64,000 bases of DNA from Akkermansiaceae bacterium (GTDB lineage Bacteria; Verrucomicrobiota; Verrucomicrobiia; Verrucomicrobiales; Akkermansiaceae), in the NCBI GenBank assembly GCA_015062005.1, contig SUVL01000012.1, positions 1 to 64,000 of the forward strand. Direction: 5' to 3'. This document shows positions 41,226 through 50,385 of this stretch, in pieces; the stretch's first letter is position 1, and the number at the start of each line of letters is the position of its first letter. The notes under the pieces were generated by a model that did not search any database, was not told where the DNA came from, and worked only from the letters and a program-made list of their open reading frames with translations. Made by a program: the position numbers and the translations under genes.

Positions 41226-43652
41226 TTACATGAGGTTAATGGGTAAGGCTGTACCGGTTTCGCCCAGGGTGAAGGAAATGCCGAAACCCTGTTCTTTTTT
41301 ACCGCCGTTGTCGCGGAGGAAGACGGTGGCACCAATATACCAGGCCCCGGCGTGCCGGAATATGGAATACTGCTGGATGGGGAAGCGCCCTTCGTCTTCT
41401 TCGTAGTACAATTGAACAGAGAAGGTGTATTTTTCGTTCAGGCGGACGTTTGTGCGCAAATGGAACTGACCGGAGTCTTCCTGAATGGGATGGTCAGAAA
41501 TGGCTCGATACGAGATATAGGTTTCAAGCCAGTCCGCCGGGATGACGCGGGCTCCTATGCTATACTGCCAGAACCCTTCGCCGTTATTGACCGTGGGCGT
41601 CTGCGTTGTGACGTTGAACTCAAAACGCTTGGAAGGCTGGAAGCGAACGATGTTATACAGACTGGAGAAATCGTATTCTGAGTTGGGGTTGTCAGCGTTA
41701 TAATCGCAGAACGTATCCCAGGTAAGCAGCTTGATGGTTTCGCCGTCTACGCGGGATGTCAACGTGTTCTTCATGCCCAGTCGCCAGATGTTCCAGTTGC
41801 CCCAGCCATCCAAACCGGCAAATCCGCAAAGATCAAGCGGGATGGGGCTGGTGGTGCTGCCGCTCTTGGTGCTGGACCACACGTCAATCTGGGGAACGAG
41901 GTCATTTGAGGAGGAAATGCTGCCTCGGGAGTAATTGGCGTACGGCTGAATGATATGGGTAAGCCCTTGCAGCCCGAAATTCTTGTACTTGAAATTCGGG
42001 TATGTGCTGTGGAACTTCATGTTGAAGTCGCAGCCGAAATAGCCAAGGAAGCGGTTGTCGGACCCAACTCCACCTACGTCATAATATCCGGTGTAGGCAC
42101 CACCTACCTTCGGGGCGATGTTCAGGAATTTGCAGGCGGTCAGGTTAGTGGTGAACTCATGAGTGGAATTGACTCGGAAGAAACTATCCGTGTTCAGCAA
42201 TCGGGTATAGTATTCCTTCATAGCGCCATCCTTGAGGCGATCCAGCCTGGCTTTGTATTGCGCCTTGACATCATGGGGCAGGTACTGCTGCATGATACAG
42301 GCGCTGTTGTTCGTCTCGTAGTTGATGCCAGTGTTGCCAATAGCCGTACGAACCCGGTAGAAGGAGGCCTCGATGCGCTCGTCGGTCATGTAATAATCAT
42401 TTGGCGCAAAACGGGTATAGACCATGCTCTGGGTGGAGTCAGTGCGGCGCACAATACGGACGGTGTTGTCCGGTTTATCATTGGTGCGGCTGATATCGGG
42501 CAGGAAGTCGCGCAGCATGTAGCGGTCACTTGCCACATTGATGTTGGAACTCAATTGCCAGTCTGCGTGTACGTCTGCCGAAGGGGTGATGTCCCAGAGA
42601 GCCTTAAGGCTGTAGTAGTAACGGTTGTCATTAACAGGGAGTCGCTCTTTCTCAACCGGGTTGATAGTGGAATTGCGGTCTTTCGCAAAATAGGAGGCAA
42701 ACCCCGTCATGTCCTTATGCTTTTTGGTCATGCCTATGTCTTCCAGATCAAGACCGGTGGCTACACCACGGCGGGTTCTGACATCGAGGTGCAGGGTGGC
42801 CAGGTAGTCGGCCGTGGGCATGATGCCGTCTACGCGGCGGTTGCCGAAGAGGATACCGTAACTGTTTTCCAGGTATGCGCCCCAGTGTGAGCGGGTTCCG
42901 GCGCCAGGAAGATAGCCCTCGCGGGGGTTCAGGGAGTGGGAGAACGTGAACCAGCCCAGAATGGGGATGGTCATTTCATGGTCGCCGGTGGCTATGCTGA
43001 GTCGGGAAACTTCGCCATAGTCGCCGGGATATATGGTGAGGTTACCGGTGCCAATCCATGTAGTCGGCTTCTGAACATCTTCCGTGGTAACGTAGGCGTC
43101 TGAAACCTTGATGTATTCCTTCCCTTCGCTGTCTGTCGCGTATTCGATGCGGGAGCCCCTTACCATCAGCCCGTTGACCTTGATGCGTACTTTGTTTACA
43201 GCTGTCTTTTTCTCTTTCCAGTTGTAGAATCCACCGTCCTCGCCTCGCACCAGCACGTCATCCTGGTACAGGGTGACCGGCCCGGAGAGAATGGCATCTC
43301 CGGAATCGAGTCTGGCTTCCAGTGCTGGGGTGTGAATGTCTGAGCCCTCATCGGTTCTCAGGCGGAGAGCTGTGCCTTCTCCTGCCTCGTAACGGAAAAT
43401 GTTCTTATCCTGGTCGTAGGAGATAGTGCCGCCTTCGTTGGTGACCTGGAGCGTATCAGGAACTTCCGGTGCCTGTTTACCCAGCCCGCTTACTGTGCGG
43501 TTGGTGATATCCATAATGGGGTTAACGTCATCTTTGCCGTTGAAGAGATCTTCAGGCAAAGGAACCAGGTCTGCGCCGTGTGCGGAAACCTGTGTCAGCC
43601 CCCCGAGAACAAGGGCGAGTGTGAGCTTTGCGTGCCGTTTACTGCGTTTCAT
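41226..43652 (-). CDS. lptD: LPS-assembly outer-membrane protein LptD (OstA-like)
   Basis: From ATG 43652 (GGGGAAG ribosome site upstream) there are 808 residues with signal peptide MKRSKRHAKLTLALVLGGLTQVSAHG. An OstA-like N-domain (DALLSGPVTLYQDDVLVRGE-type strands, about 90-190) precedes a long series of amphipathic strands rich in Tyr, Asn and Thr, as in the LptD barrel that inserts LPS. Late cysteines are few, so the E. coli disulfide pattern is not evident. The length fits LptD. It could be a diverged LptD paralogue rather than the essential one. The gene stands alone with its own promoter and terminator. Confidence 0.75.
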   Translation of the reverse strand: MKRSKRHAKLTLALVLGGLTQVSAHGADLVPLPEDLFNGKDDVNPIMDITNRTVSGLGKQAPEVPDTLQVTNEGGTISYDQDKNIFRYEAGEGTALRLRTDEGSDIHTPALEARLDSGDAILSGPVTLYQDDVLVRGEDGGFYNWKEKKTAVNKVRIKVNGLMVRGSRIEYATDSEGKEYIKVSDAYVTTEDVQKPTTWIGTGNLTIYPGDYGEVSRLSIATGDHEMTIPILGWFTFSHSLNPREGYLPGAGTRSHWGAYLENSYGILFGNRRVDGIMPTADYLATLHLDVRTRRGVATGLDLEDIGMTKKHKDMTGFASYFAKDRNSTINPVEKERLPVNDNRYYYSLKALWDITPSADVHADWQLSSNINVASDRYMLRDFLPDISRTNDKPDNTVRIVRRTDSTQSMVYTRFAPNDYYMTDERIEASFYRVRTAIGNTGINYETNNSACIMQQYLPHDVKAQYKARLDRLKDGAMKEYYTRLLNTDSFFRVNSTHEFTTNLTACKFLNIAPKVGGAYTGYYDVGGVGSDNRFLGYFGCDFNMKFHSTYPNFKYKNFGLQGLTHIIQPYANYSRGSISSSNDLVPQIDVWSSTKSGSTTSPIPLDLCGFAGLDGWGNWNIWRLGMKNTLTSRVDGETIKLLTWDTFCDYNADNPNSEYDFSSLYNIVRFQPSKRFEFNVTTQTPTVNNGEGFWQYSIGARVIPADWLETYISYRAISDHPIQEDSGQFHLRTNVRLNEKYTFSVQLYYEEDEGRFPIQQYSIFRHAGAWYIGATVFLRDNGGKKEQGFGISFTLGETGTALPINLM

Positions 43653-43678
43653 ATGCTGCTTCCCCATCGATGCTGATT

Positions 43679-43707
43679 ATTCTGCCCGAATATTTCAGTT
43701 TTGTCAA
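43679..43707 (-). promoter_or_regulatory. Promoter of lptD
   Basis: Consensus TTGACA (43702-43707), 17-bp spacer and CAGAAT (43679-43684), overlapping the end of the upstream acyltransferase gene. Confidence 0.45.
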
Positions 43708-45491
43708 GCTTCGCCCGCGCTCTCAGCGTGCGATTTTAAGGTCTTCCCACAGTAACGCGTGATGAGCCTGTCCGGCGCTTCGTGCAAATCTACCAACACC
43801 AGGCAGTCCAGGGTGTCACCAAATTCGGAATCAACGTTGAAGGATACCATCCGGCCATTCAGTCTGAGATATTGGCGGAGCAGAACCGGTATACTGCGGC
43901 CGTCCGGTTCCAGATCACTCACGAGCGAGGAAAGAAGGCGCAAATCTGCCAACCCTTTGGGCAGCAACCTGGCATCTTCGCTCAGCAGGTCCATGCCGGT
44001 GGGCGGAGTTTTGGCTTGTACGTGCCTGGCCAGTTCTTTGTCCATGCAGTGGCATTTAAGGTATTCATACATGAGGGCGCGGGAGCGTACCGAGTAGTCC
44101 GAGGATACACTGACAGTTCCGTACAGATAGCGGTACTGCGGGTATTTGAGTACAAATCGGCCGATTCCCATCCAGAGGGTATCAAGGGAGGCCGGGTGTT
44201 TCTGGTACGGGGCGGTTATGAAGGCTCTGCCCATCTCCAGTCCGTTTTTCACGTAGTTGATAAACTCGTTACCGATAGTGAAGAACTCGGTGTTATAAAT
44301 ACCCGTCACCCCGCGGGCTTTCACAATCTGGTCTGTTCGACCCATGCGGTATGCACCGGCAATCCGGTGGGCTGCCGGATCCCACATGATGAGGTGGTCG
44401 TAGAAGAGGTCATACTCATCCATGTCACAGGACGTGCCGGAACCCTCGCCAACAGAGCGGAATACGATTTCCCGCTGTATTCCTATTTCCTTCAGGAGTT
44501 TGGGGATGCGGTTCCCTTGGGCGGTGTAAATCTGCAACCCTGTGCTCTTATGGGTATAAAGCAGGTGTTCGTCTTCGGGCAAGGAGTCAATTTCCTGTTG
44601 GAGTTCTTCCGGGGGAAGGGGAGAATCAATTGGCGCCAGGCTGCGCGGAATTTCATTGCAATGGGAGGCAGCGGTGGCGGGGTAGCGCAGCATCATGCTG
44701 TTGAGTCGCAGGAAATCTGAAAGCGCAGCATCTGTTTCCAGGAGCTCCAGCCTGCTGGCAGGAATGGGCTTGCCTATGCGAACCTGGTGCAGGGTGCGAC
44801 GGTCTCGTTTGATTTCGCGGGCAAGCAGGGCGGCGCGCTTCTCCTTGCATAGCCGGGTGACCAGCTGGAAAAGGGCTCCATTCTGCCCGGAGAAGTGCAT
44901 GGGCACCACGGTCGCACCCGTCTTGCGGATGATGGCGGCCATGTTTTCCTGCCATGGGTCATCTATGACCCTGCCATCTTCTTTTGACCACGAAGCAGCT
45001 GAGCCGCTGGGGAAAATAATCAGGCAATGCCCGCCGCGCAGCCACTTGAGAATCTCGCGCATGCCCGCCATGTTGGCCCTCTTGGCTTCTTCTCCCCCGT
45101 ACACATCGACCGTAATCTGGTAAGGTCGCATGCCGCGCACGCAGTGGAGGAACTCATTGACGACAATGCGGATATCGCTGCGCACCTTCATGGCAATATC
45201 GCCAATCATCAGACCGTCGGACATACCGTGCGGGTGGTTGCTGACGATGACGCAGGGGCCTTCCGCCGGGATGTTCTCCAGCCCCTCCAGTGCATAGTTG
45301 AGGGGGAGATGCTTGCAGGCGAGTTTGAAGAAATTATCCTGGCTTCCGTTCTTGAAATCGTCTTCAATTTTGGAGTGTGCCACGTTGAAAATATGGAATC
45401 CGAGCAGTTTTTCTCCCAGCTTCAGTAACCATCCCGGCCATTTTTTTCCACCTGGGATATGCTCTCCCAAATCCATGATTTTCGCATTCAT
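43704..45491 (-). CDS. Two-domain acyltransferase, OlsF-like (lyso-lipid O-acyltransferase + N-acyltransferase)
   Basis: 595 residues in two halves. Residues 1-290 are a PlsC-type acyltransferase: VIVSNHPHGMSDGLMIGD (the HX4D site as HPHGMSD) and IIFPSGSAASW (the FPEG-like block). Residues 330-560 are an acyl-ACP-dependent GNAT-like domain of the OlsB/hemolysin family: VFRSVGEGSGTSCDMDEYDLFYDHLIMWD..RIAGAYRMG and FELGRAFITAPYQK-like text. OlsF enzymes with both halves make ornithine lipid in two steps, but domain order and substrate (ornithine, glycine or other) must be proved. It acts at the inner membrane. It lies just upstream of lptD. Confidence 0.75.
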   Translation of the reverse strand: MNAKIMDLGEHIPGGKKWPGWLLKLGEKLLGFHIFNVAHSKIEDDFKNGSQDNFFKLACKHLPLNYALEGLENIPAEGPCVIVSNHPHGMSDGLMIGDIAMKVRSDIRIVVNEFLHCVRGMRPYQITVDVYGGEEAKRANMAGMREILKWLRGGHCLIIFPSGSAASWSKEDGRVIDDPWQENMAAIIRKTGATVVPMHFSGQNGALFQLVTRLCKEKRAALLAREIKRDRRTLHQVRIGKPIPASRLELLETDAALSDFLRLNSMMLRYPATAASHCNEIPRSLAPIDSPLPPEELQQEIDSLPEDEHLLYTHKSTGLQIYTAQGNRIPKLLKEIGIQREIVFRSVGEGSGTSCDMDEYDLFYDHLIMWDPAAHRIAGAYRMGRTDQIVKARGVTGIYNTEFFTIGNEFINYVKNGLEMGRAFITAPYQKHPASLDTLWMGIGRFVLKYPQYRYLYGTVSVSSDYSVRSRALMYEYLKCHCMDKELARHVQAKTPPTGMDLLSEDARLLPKGLADLRLLSSLVSDLEPDGRSIPVLLRQYLRLNGRMVSFNVDSEFGDTLDCLVLVDLHEAPDRLITRYCGKTLKSHAESAGEA

Positions 45492-45584
45492 AACTCATTG
45501 CTGAGTGCTATTGCACACTCTCAGGTTCATCATATCACATGCTACCTGATGGGGTCAATGTCAAAACAACAAGGATTTGTTATT

Positions 45585-46292
45585 TTACGGGTGCAATACG
45601 TAGGAGATGCTGGTGTGAACCTGGGAGTCAACCGGGGTGGAGCCCTTGCGTGCGGGGCGGAAATGCCAGTGTTGCATAATCCAGCTGCGGGTATGGCGAT
45701 CCAGTTGCCGGTTTCCGCTGCTGTGGGTGATTTCCACCGCTTTGGGCCGACCACCTGCCGAAATGCTGATGAGAACCCCTACCTGGCCTTGCAAGCGCTT
45801 GTAACGCAGCTGCCTCGGATAAGGCGGGGTGGGGCAATCCTGGTAATCAGGCGGGGTGTAGAGCTCACTTTCGTTCGTGTTTGCCATTTGTTGATTCCGG
45901 GGTGCCTGAGGTGGTTCGAGTCGCGGCAGGAGCCCGGTGTCTGTTTCGAGAAATGGTTCTTCATCCTCCGCCAGTTCGTCCAGGAGCTCAAGTTCTTCAC
46001 AAACTGGCTGGGCTTGCAGGTGGACGGTGGGTAGGGCCGGCATATCGGGTGGAGTGATGGTGGTCGAAGGAAGCGGTACACGTGGCGCTTCCGGGGGTAC
46101 CTCTGTTTCGACCGGAATAAAGGGTACACCTGTAAAATTGCAACCTGAGGAATAGGGGGAGAGAATGGAGACTTGCGATGCCGCCAGCGCCACCCCTATG
46201 CCAAGCAGCGCGATGCAAAGCGAGCATTGGCTCACCAGCCGCATGCGGCGGTGTGCCAGAGTGGCTGCAGAGGTGTGGCGTATGTGAATCAT
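45585..46292 (-). CDS. TonB-like energy-transducing protein
   Basis: 235 residues: one membrane helix (CSLCIALLGIGVALAAS, about 23-40), a Pro- and Glu-rich periplasmic spacer, and a TonB C-terminal domain (YPRQLRYKRLQGQVGVLISISAGGRPKAVEITHSSGNRQLDR, ending HWHFRPARKG). This C-terminal form is that of TonB_C proteins. It overlaps the binding-protein gene by 4 nt, so it is made together with the receptor at 48037-49977 and likely energises it. ExbB and ExbD are not in the window. Confidence 0.85.
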   Translation of the reverse strand: MIHIRHTSAATLAHRRMRLVSQCSLCIALLGIGVALAASQVSILSPYSSGCNFTGVPFIPVETEVPPEAPRVPLPSTTITPPDMPALPTVHLQAQPVCEELELLDELAEDEEPFLETDTGLLPRLEPPQAPRNQQMANTNESELYTPPDYQDCPTPPYPRQLRYKRLQGQVGVLISISAGGRPKAVEITHSSGNRQLDRHTRSWIMQHWHFRPARKGSTPVDSQVHTSISYVLHP

Positions 46293-48037
46293 GGCGCCGG
46301 CTTGACCCAGAAGAGGTGCTCATCCAGTGCATCAAAACACCAGGGGCTTGGCGGTATTTGCAGGTGTGGATGGTACGCCAGGAAGACCCGGTTCTCTTTC
46401 CATCCTGGCAGCCAGATGGCGAGTTCGTAGATGCGGTGGTCGATTTGCTCCAGTGTGTGTGCCGGTTTGCATTGCATCTGCTCCAGCAGGGTGGACATGC
46501 GTTCGTCTGACAGGTTGAAAGGTGAATTTTCCGGTGCAGCGTCTGCACCGAAAAAGAATTCCGGCTGCGGTTGAGGAGGTGCGGGTACTGCCCAGAAGAC
46601 AAGCTGGTGGCTGCGTTCCTGCAACTGGCGCAAGCAATTTTGCCAGGGCACCGGCTCCGGTACAATTTCTGCTCCGCAGGTTGCGGCGCTTTGTACCAGG
46701 AAGTTGACCATGTTGGTGATTTTTTCGTGGGGCGAGAAGAGGAGCTTCACGCTGAGGCGCGAGCCATCTGCCCGCCGCAGGATGCCATCGCTGCCGCTGG
46801 TGGTGAACCCGGCCTGGGCGAAGCAATCGCGGGCCGCTTTTGCATCGTACTTGTATCGCGGGGTGTGTCTGGGGGTGAGCTCGCCATACCCGCTGCTGAA
46901 GGTGGTGAGGCGCTGACCCTCTCCCCGCATCATGACGGCCAGCGCGCCGTCCATATCCATAGCGTGCATCAGCCCCCGCCGCAGGTGAATATCCGTCAGG
47001 GTCTGAGTGTTGGCCGCAATCCCATAGGGCGGTAGCGGGTATTCCGCATCATACACCAGAGTGGGGAGTTCCGGGTGGGGGGCAAGGCGTTCCTGCCAGG
47101 CTGTTAAGTTGCGGGTTTGCAGCGCATCAAGCTTGCCGCGAAGGAAAAGTTCCCACACCTGGTTTTCATCGGTCAGGAAGTGGAATTCCAGGGTGTCTGC
47201 ATTGAAGCGGTGCCGGCAGAGCGGCAGGGACTCCCCCCACCAGTTCCTGACCCGGTGTAGTACGATGAGCCGGCCGCGCTGGATGTCTGCTATGCGGTAG
47301 GGACCCGTTGCCGGAGCTATGAGCTGGGCGTAACTTTCACGGAAATTGCTGCTGAAGCGGGAGTAGAAACCGGGTTCTGCTGCGTGCAGCATCCGGCATA
47401 CATCGAGGACATCTGCTCCAGCCCGCAGGGTAACCGAGAGCAGGTCGCTGCCGTGGCTGCAAGCGGCTGATATGAGGTCTTTTATAGATTCATATCCGTA
47501 ACAATGATGCTCTGCCTGCAGCAGGAGGGAAAGCAGGTAGTCATCTGCACGTACGGGACGTCCGTTGTTGTAGTGCGCAGCCGGATTCAGTTTGAAAAAA
47601 ATGGTGGAACCCACTCTGGCCCAGGCCATGGCCACTCCGGCAGTTGTTTCCTGTGTCTGCGGGTGGCGGGCAAGCAGCGGAATTTCGGTGGCCTGTTTCA
47701 GATTCTGGTGAAAGAATTGCACCGAGCCTCCGAAACGCAGGAAGTGTGCAGGGAAGGGACCTGCATTACTCAGTCGCACCGTGCCACCTTTCCGGGCTTC
47801 CGGAGAGCCGACGGGGGGCTGTCCTTCTGCTGTTTTCCATGGGAGATTGTCTGGAGCCGGAACATTGCGTTGCAGCTTGATTCCGGTTACCCTCTTGAGG
47901 CGGGCTCCGAAATCCGGCGGGTACTCGGCAGGTGCCTGGTTCTGCGCTGGTGGTTGCGGGGCTTGCCGGATGGTGCTGGTGGCCCACCAGGCCACCAGCA
48001 CCATCAGCAACAGGACAATGGTAAGGAGATACCGCAT
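46289..48037 (-). CDS. Solute-binding protein family 5 (YejA-like), membrane-anchored
   Basis: 582 residues. An N-terminal hydrophobic stretch (YLLTIVLLLMVLVAWWATS) acts as a signal-anchor or uncleaved signal; there is no lipobox. The mature part is SBP family 5: ARKGGTVRLSNAGPFPAHF, typical of YejA/OppA openings; FKLNPAAHYNNGRPVRADDYLLSL (the KWxDGxPxxAxDF-like block); ATGPYRIADIQRGRLIVLHRVRNWWG. Family members bind peptides, nickel or other compounds for ABC importers. Here no importer subunits follow. The gene lies between the B12-type receptor and TonB, under one riboswitch, which suggests a role in corrinoid use. It overlaps both neighbours by a few bases. Confidence 0.82.
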   Translation of the reverse strand: MRYLLTIVLLLMVLVAWWATSTIRQAPQPPAQNQAPAEYPPDFGARLKRVTGIKLQRNVPAPDNLPWKTAEGQPPVGSPEARKGGTVRLSNAGPFPAHFLRFGGSVQFFHQNLKQATEIPLLARHPQTQETTAGVAMAWARVGSTIFFKLNPAAHYNNGRPVRADDYLLSLLLQAEHHCYGYESIKDLISAACSHGSDLLSVTLRAGADVLDVCRMLHAAEPGFYSRFSSNFRESYAQLIAPATGPYRIADIQRGRLIVLHRVRNWWGESLPLCRHRFNADTLEFHFLTDENQVWELFLRGKLDALQTRNLTAWQERLAPHPELPTLVYDAEYPLPPYGIAANTQTLTDIHLRRGLMHAMDMDGALAVMMRGEGQRLTTFSSGYGELTPRHTPRYKYDAKAARDCFAQAGFTTSGSDGILRRADGSRLSVKLLFSPHEKITNMVNFLVQSAATCGAEIVPEPVPWQNCLRQLQERSHQLVFWAVPAPPQPQPEFFFGADAAPENSPFNLSDERMSTLLEQMQCKPAHTLEQIDHRIYELAIWLPGWKENRVFLAYHPHLQIPPSPWCFDALDEHLFWVKPAP

Positions 48038-49977
48038 CAGAACGTAACGGTGCAGCCGCCGTAGATGGCGGTTCCGGCATTGATGTATGACTGGCTGTAG
48101 TCCATCCAGTCTGTTTCAGAGACGTATTTCTGGTTGGTGAGGTTTTCCACACGCAGGTGCAGGGTCAGGTGCTCGTTCACTTCGTAGCGGGCGTACCAGC
48201 GCAGGGTGTAGTAGGCATCCAGCATGCCGGGATGGCCGCCCTGGTAGTTGGCGCGCCCGCTGGCAGCCGCGAGCCCTATGCCGGTGGTGAATCCTTCCAG
48301 GGGGGAGGTGTGAACATCTGCCGACCAGGTCTGGCGGGCGGTGTAGCTGAGTTGCTCACCATCGGAGCTCCTGGGGTCGCAGAGTGTGACGCTGAGGGTG
48401 TAGCCGGTTTCCCAGTGCTCCTCCCAGGTGCCTCTCAGGCTCAGCTCTATGCCCTGGCTTGTATCGTGCCCCTTGGAGTTATAGTAGTTAACCAGATTTC
48501 CCTGCTCATTGGTTTTGATGGTATCTTCTGTTCGAATCCAGAACAGGGTGATGCTGGTGAAGTGGCCGGGTGCCCATTCATGCTCCAGCCCGAGGTCGGC
48601 GCTCCAGCTGGTCTGGCAGTCCAGCCCCGGGTTGCCCCTGTAGGTCTTGTTGTATGCATCATAACTGCCAGTGGAGCGTTGGAATGCTGTGGGTGCCTTG
48701 TATCCCCGCGCGATGGAACCGCTCAGCCGCGTGCGGTCTTCATTGAAACTGAAGTTGCTGGCTCCTCGCACTGTGTACAGGGAGCCGAATACGTCACTCT
48801 CATCCCAGCGAAGCGCCAGGGAGTTGTCCCACCCGGTGGTGGGGGTGACGCGGTGCTCCACAAACATGCTGAACATGTTTTCCTCATGGTCGGAGCCTAT
48901 ATCTTTCTGCCCTGCATTGACATAATCATGCTGGCTGTGCATGTAGCCCACGCCGGCTGTGCTGGCCTGGTGGCGGCACCAGCGGTATTCATTGCGCCAG
49001 TTCAGCTGCACATTGCGCAAGTCGTGGTTACTACCTTTGCCGAAGGCATAATCTGCGCCGTAATACCCCCCGCTCAGTTCTGTCGCGAAGGAGCGCGTAA
49101 ACCGTTTTTCCAGAGCGGCGGATACCAGGTTTGTCCGGTAGTTGTAGTGCGGATCCCCCCAGGTGGCGGGTGCCTGGTAGCGGGCATCACTGCGGCGGTA
49201 GGTGATGCGCCCGTGGGTATCGGCATCCGGGCGGTAGTCCAGGCGCAAGGCTTCCTGCTTGTTTTCAAAGCTTCCGGCCTTCGGATCTGCGGGGCGTGTT
49301 CCATCCACCTTCTTTAAGTCATTGTCTGTGGTTTCGCAGGTGGCTGAGAGAAAGTATGAGAGTTTTTCCTGCTGTCCCTGGGCCGTGAGGTTGCCGGTGT
49401 AGCTGGAGAAACTGCCGGCTTCGTTGAACAGGGTGCAGCCTGGGGGACCCTGTCCCTCCGGTGTTTCCATGTAGATGACACCACCCACCGCGCCACTGCC
49501 GTAGATGGCTCCTTGTGAGCCTTTCAATACCTCCAGCGTGCCCAGGTCAAACATGTTGGTGCGTGCCATGACGTTGGGCGTGAGGTTGCAGCCCTGTGTG
49601 TTATCGTAAAGTCGCATGCCGTCCAGCATGGGCAGGGTATGCTGCCCGCTGCTCATGCCGCGGATGACAAGGTTACTGACGTTTCCCCTCTGGTTGGAGC
49701 CACCGCCGGATTCAACATAGACTCCGGGCACCCGGGTAAGCGCTTCGCCCAGGTTGAGTACCCCCTCGCTCCGTAGTTGCTCCGTATCGAGCACGGTGAC
49801 GGAGACTCCGGTGCTGTCGTAGGGAATGGCCGTGCCTCCATGCGCTGAGACGGTGATGGGGGCCAGTTCGGTGACTAGTGCTTCCGCAGCCATGGCAGCG
49901 GTACTCAAGCCTGCCAGCAAGAAGGCAGGCACAACGCGCGTATGGCTCCCGCCGGGAGCCGGTGTGGTGTGTTTCAT
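48037..49977 (-). CDS. TonB-dependent receptor, probable vitamin B12 receptor (BtuB-like)
   Basis: ATG 49977 (MKHTTPAPGGSHTRVVP) gives 646 residues with a signal peptide ending at MAAEA; the ORF track extends 49 codons into the riboswitch. The plug domain is clear (ITVSAHGG, TGVSVTVLDTEQL, EALTRVPGVYVESGG, NLVIRGMSSGQHTLPMLDGMRL, LEVLKGSQGAIYGSGAVGGVIYMETP), and the barrel ends in an aromatic residue (GGCTVTF). Colocalisation with a cobalamin riboswitch and TonB argues for B12 or another corrinoid as cargo. First gene of the operon. Confidence 0.88.
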   Translation of the reverse strand: MKHTTPAPGGSHTRVVPAFLLAGLSTAAMAAEALVTELAPITVSAHGGTAIPYDSTGVSVTVLDTEQLRSEGVLNLGEALTRVPGVYVESGGGSNQRGNVSNLVIRGMSSGQHTLPMLDGMRLYDNTQGCNLTPNVMARTNMFDLGTLEVLKGSQGAIYGSGAVGGVIYMETPEGQGPPGCTLFNEAGSFSSYTGNLTAQGQQEKLSYFLSATCETTDNDLKKVDGTRPADPKAGSFENKQEALRLDYRPDADTHGRITYRRSDARYQAPATWGDPHYNYRTNLVSAALEKRFTRSFATELSGGYYGADYAFGKGSNHDLRNVQLNWRNEYRWCRHQASTAGVGYMHSQHDYVNAGQKDIGSDHEENMFSMFVEHRVTPTTGWDNSLALRWDESDVFGSLYTVRGASNFSFNEDRTRLSGSIARGYKAPTAFQRSTGSYDAYNKTYRGNPGLDCQTSWSADLGLEHEWAPGHFTSITLFWIRTEDTIKTNEQGNLVNYYNSKGHDTSQGIELSLRGTWEEHWETGYTLSVTLCDPRSSDGEQLSYTARQTWSADVHTSPLEGFTTGIGLAAASGRANYQGGHPGMLDAYYTLRWYARYEVNEHLTLHLRVENLTNQKYVSETDWMDYSQSYINAGTAIYGGCTVTF

Positions 49978-50009
49978 TTCTCTGTTTGGCCGTTGAACAA
50001 GCGGTGCAT

Positions 50010-50196
50010 CGCCGCTCTGTGTCGTTGGCGAACCCCCATGGCTGGTATTCCGACTGAGTGCGCGCAGCATCCTGCGGCTCATCACGGTTGCGGCACAGCG
50101 ACGGATTCTCACCGTCTTCCCCATCTATTTCCTGCGGCATCCCGCCGCCTCCGGGGGGCTCTCCGCGCGCTGTGGTTGCGCGCGGTGCTGGAAGTA
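50010..50196 (-). promoter_or_regulatory. Cobalamin riboswitch
   Basis: Minus-strand leader with the conserved B12 elements in order: a GGTGCTGG-like 5' stem, GGGGAAGACGGTGAGAATCC, then GCTGTGCCGCAACCGTGATGAG-type core and GTCGGAATACCAGCC. These match the AdoCbl aptamer (GGGAA...GGTG..AATCC...CCGCAACCGTGATGAG...GAA.ACC.GCC). The stretch before ATG 49977 would carry the expression platform. Ligand binding should lower expression of the receptor operon. Ends are approximate. Confidence 0.88.
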
Positions 50197-50201
50197 CCTC
50201 T

Positions 50202-50230
50202 ATCATAATTTTTTAGTGCTGACAAGTCAA
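50202..50230 (-). promoter_or_regulatory. Promoter of the B12 operon
   Basis: TTGACT (50225-50230), 17-bp spacer, TATGAT (50202-50207). A start near 50195 puts the riboswitch at the very 5' end of the transcript. Confidence 0.65.
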
Positions 50231-50288
50231 AACGCTCACCTTCCGGTGTTCCGTACGGCGGAAAGCGTGTCACCCCTATACATTTTCC

Positions 50289-50317
50289 TTGCCAAAGCCC
50301 GGGGTAGGGCGTAGAAT
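50289..50317 (+). promoter_or_regulatory. Promoter of the aminotransferase gene
   Basis: TTGCCA, 17-bp spacer, TAGAAT; leader about 62 nt. Confidence 0.5.
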
Positions 50318-50385
50318 GTCCCCCGGTGTGCGCTGCGTACCGAAGCGCATGCACTGTGTACCAATTTCAACCACTTCTTACAACA

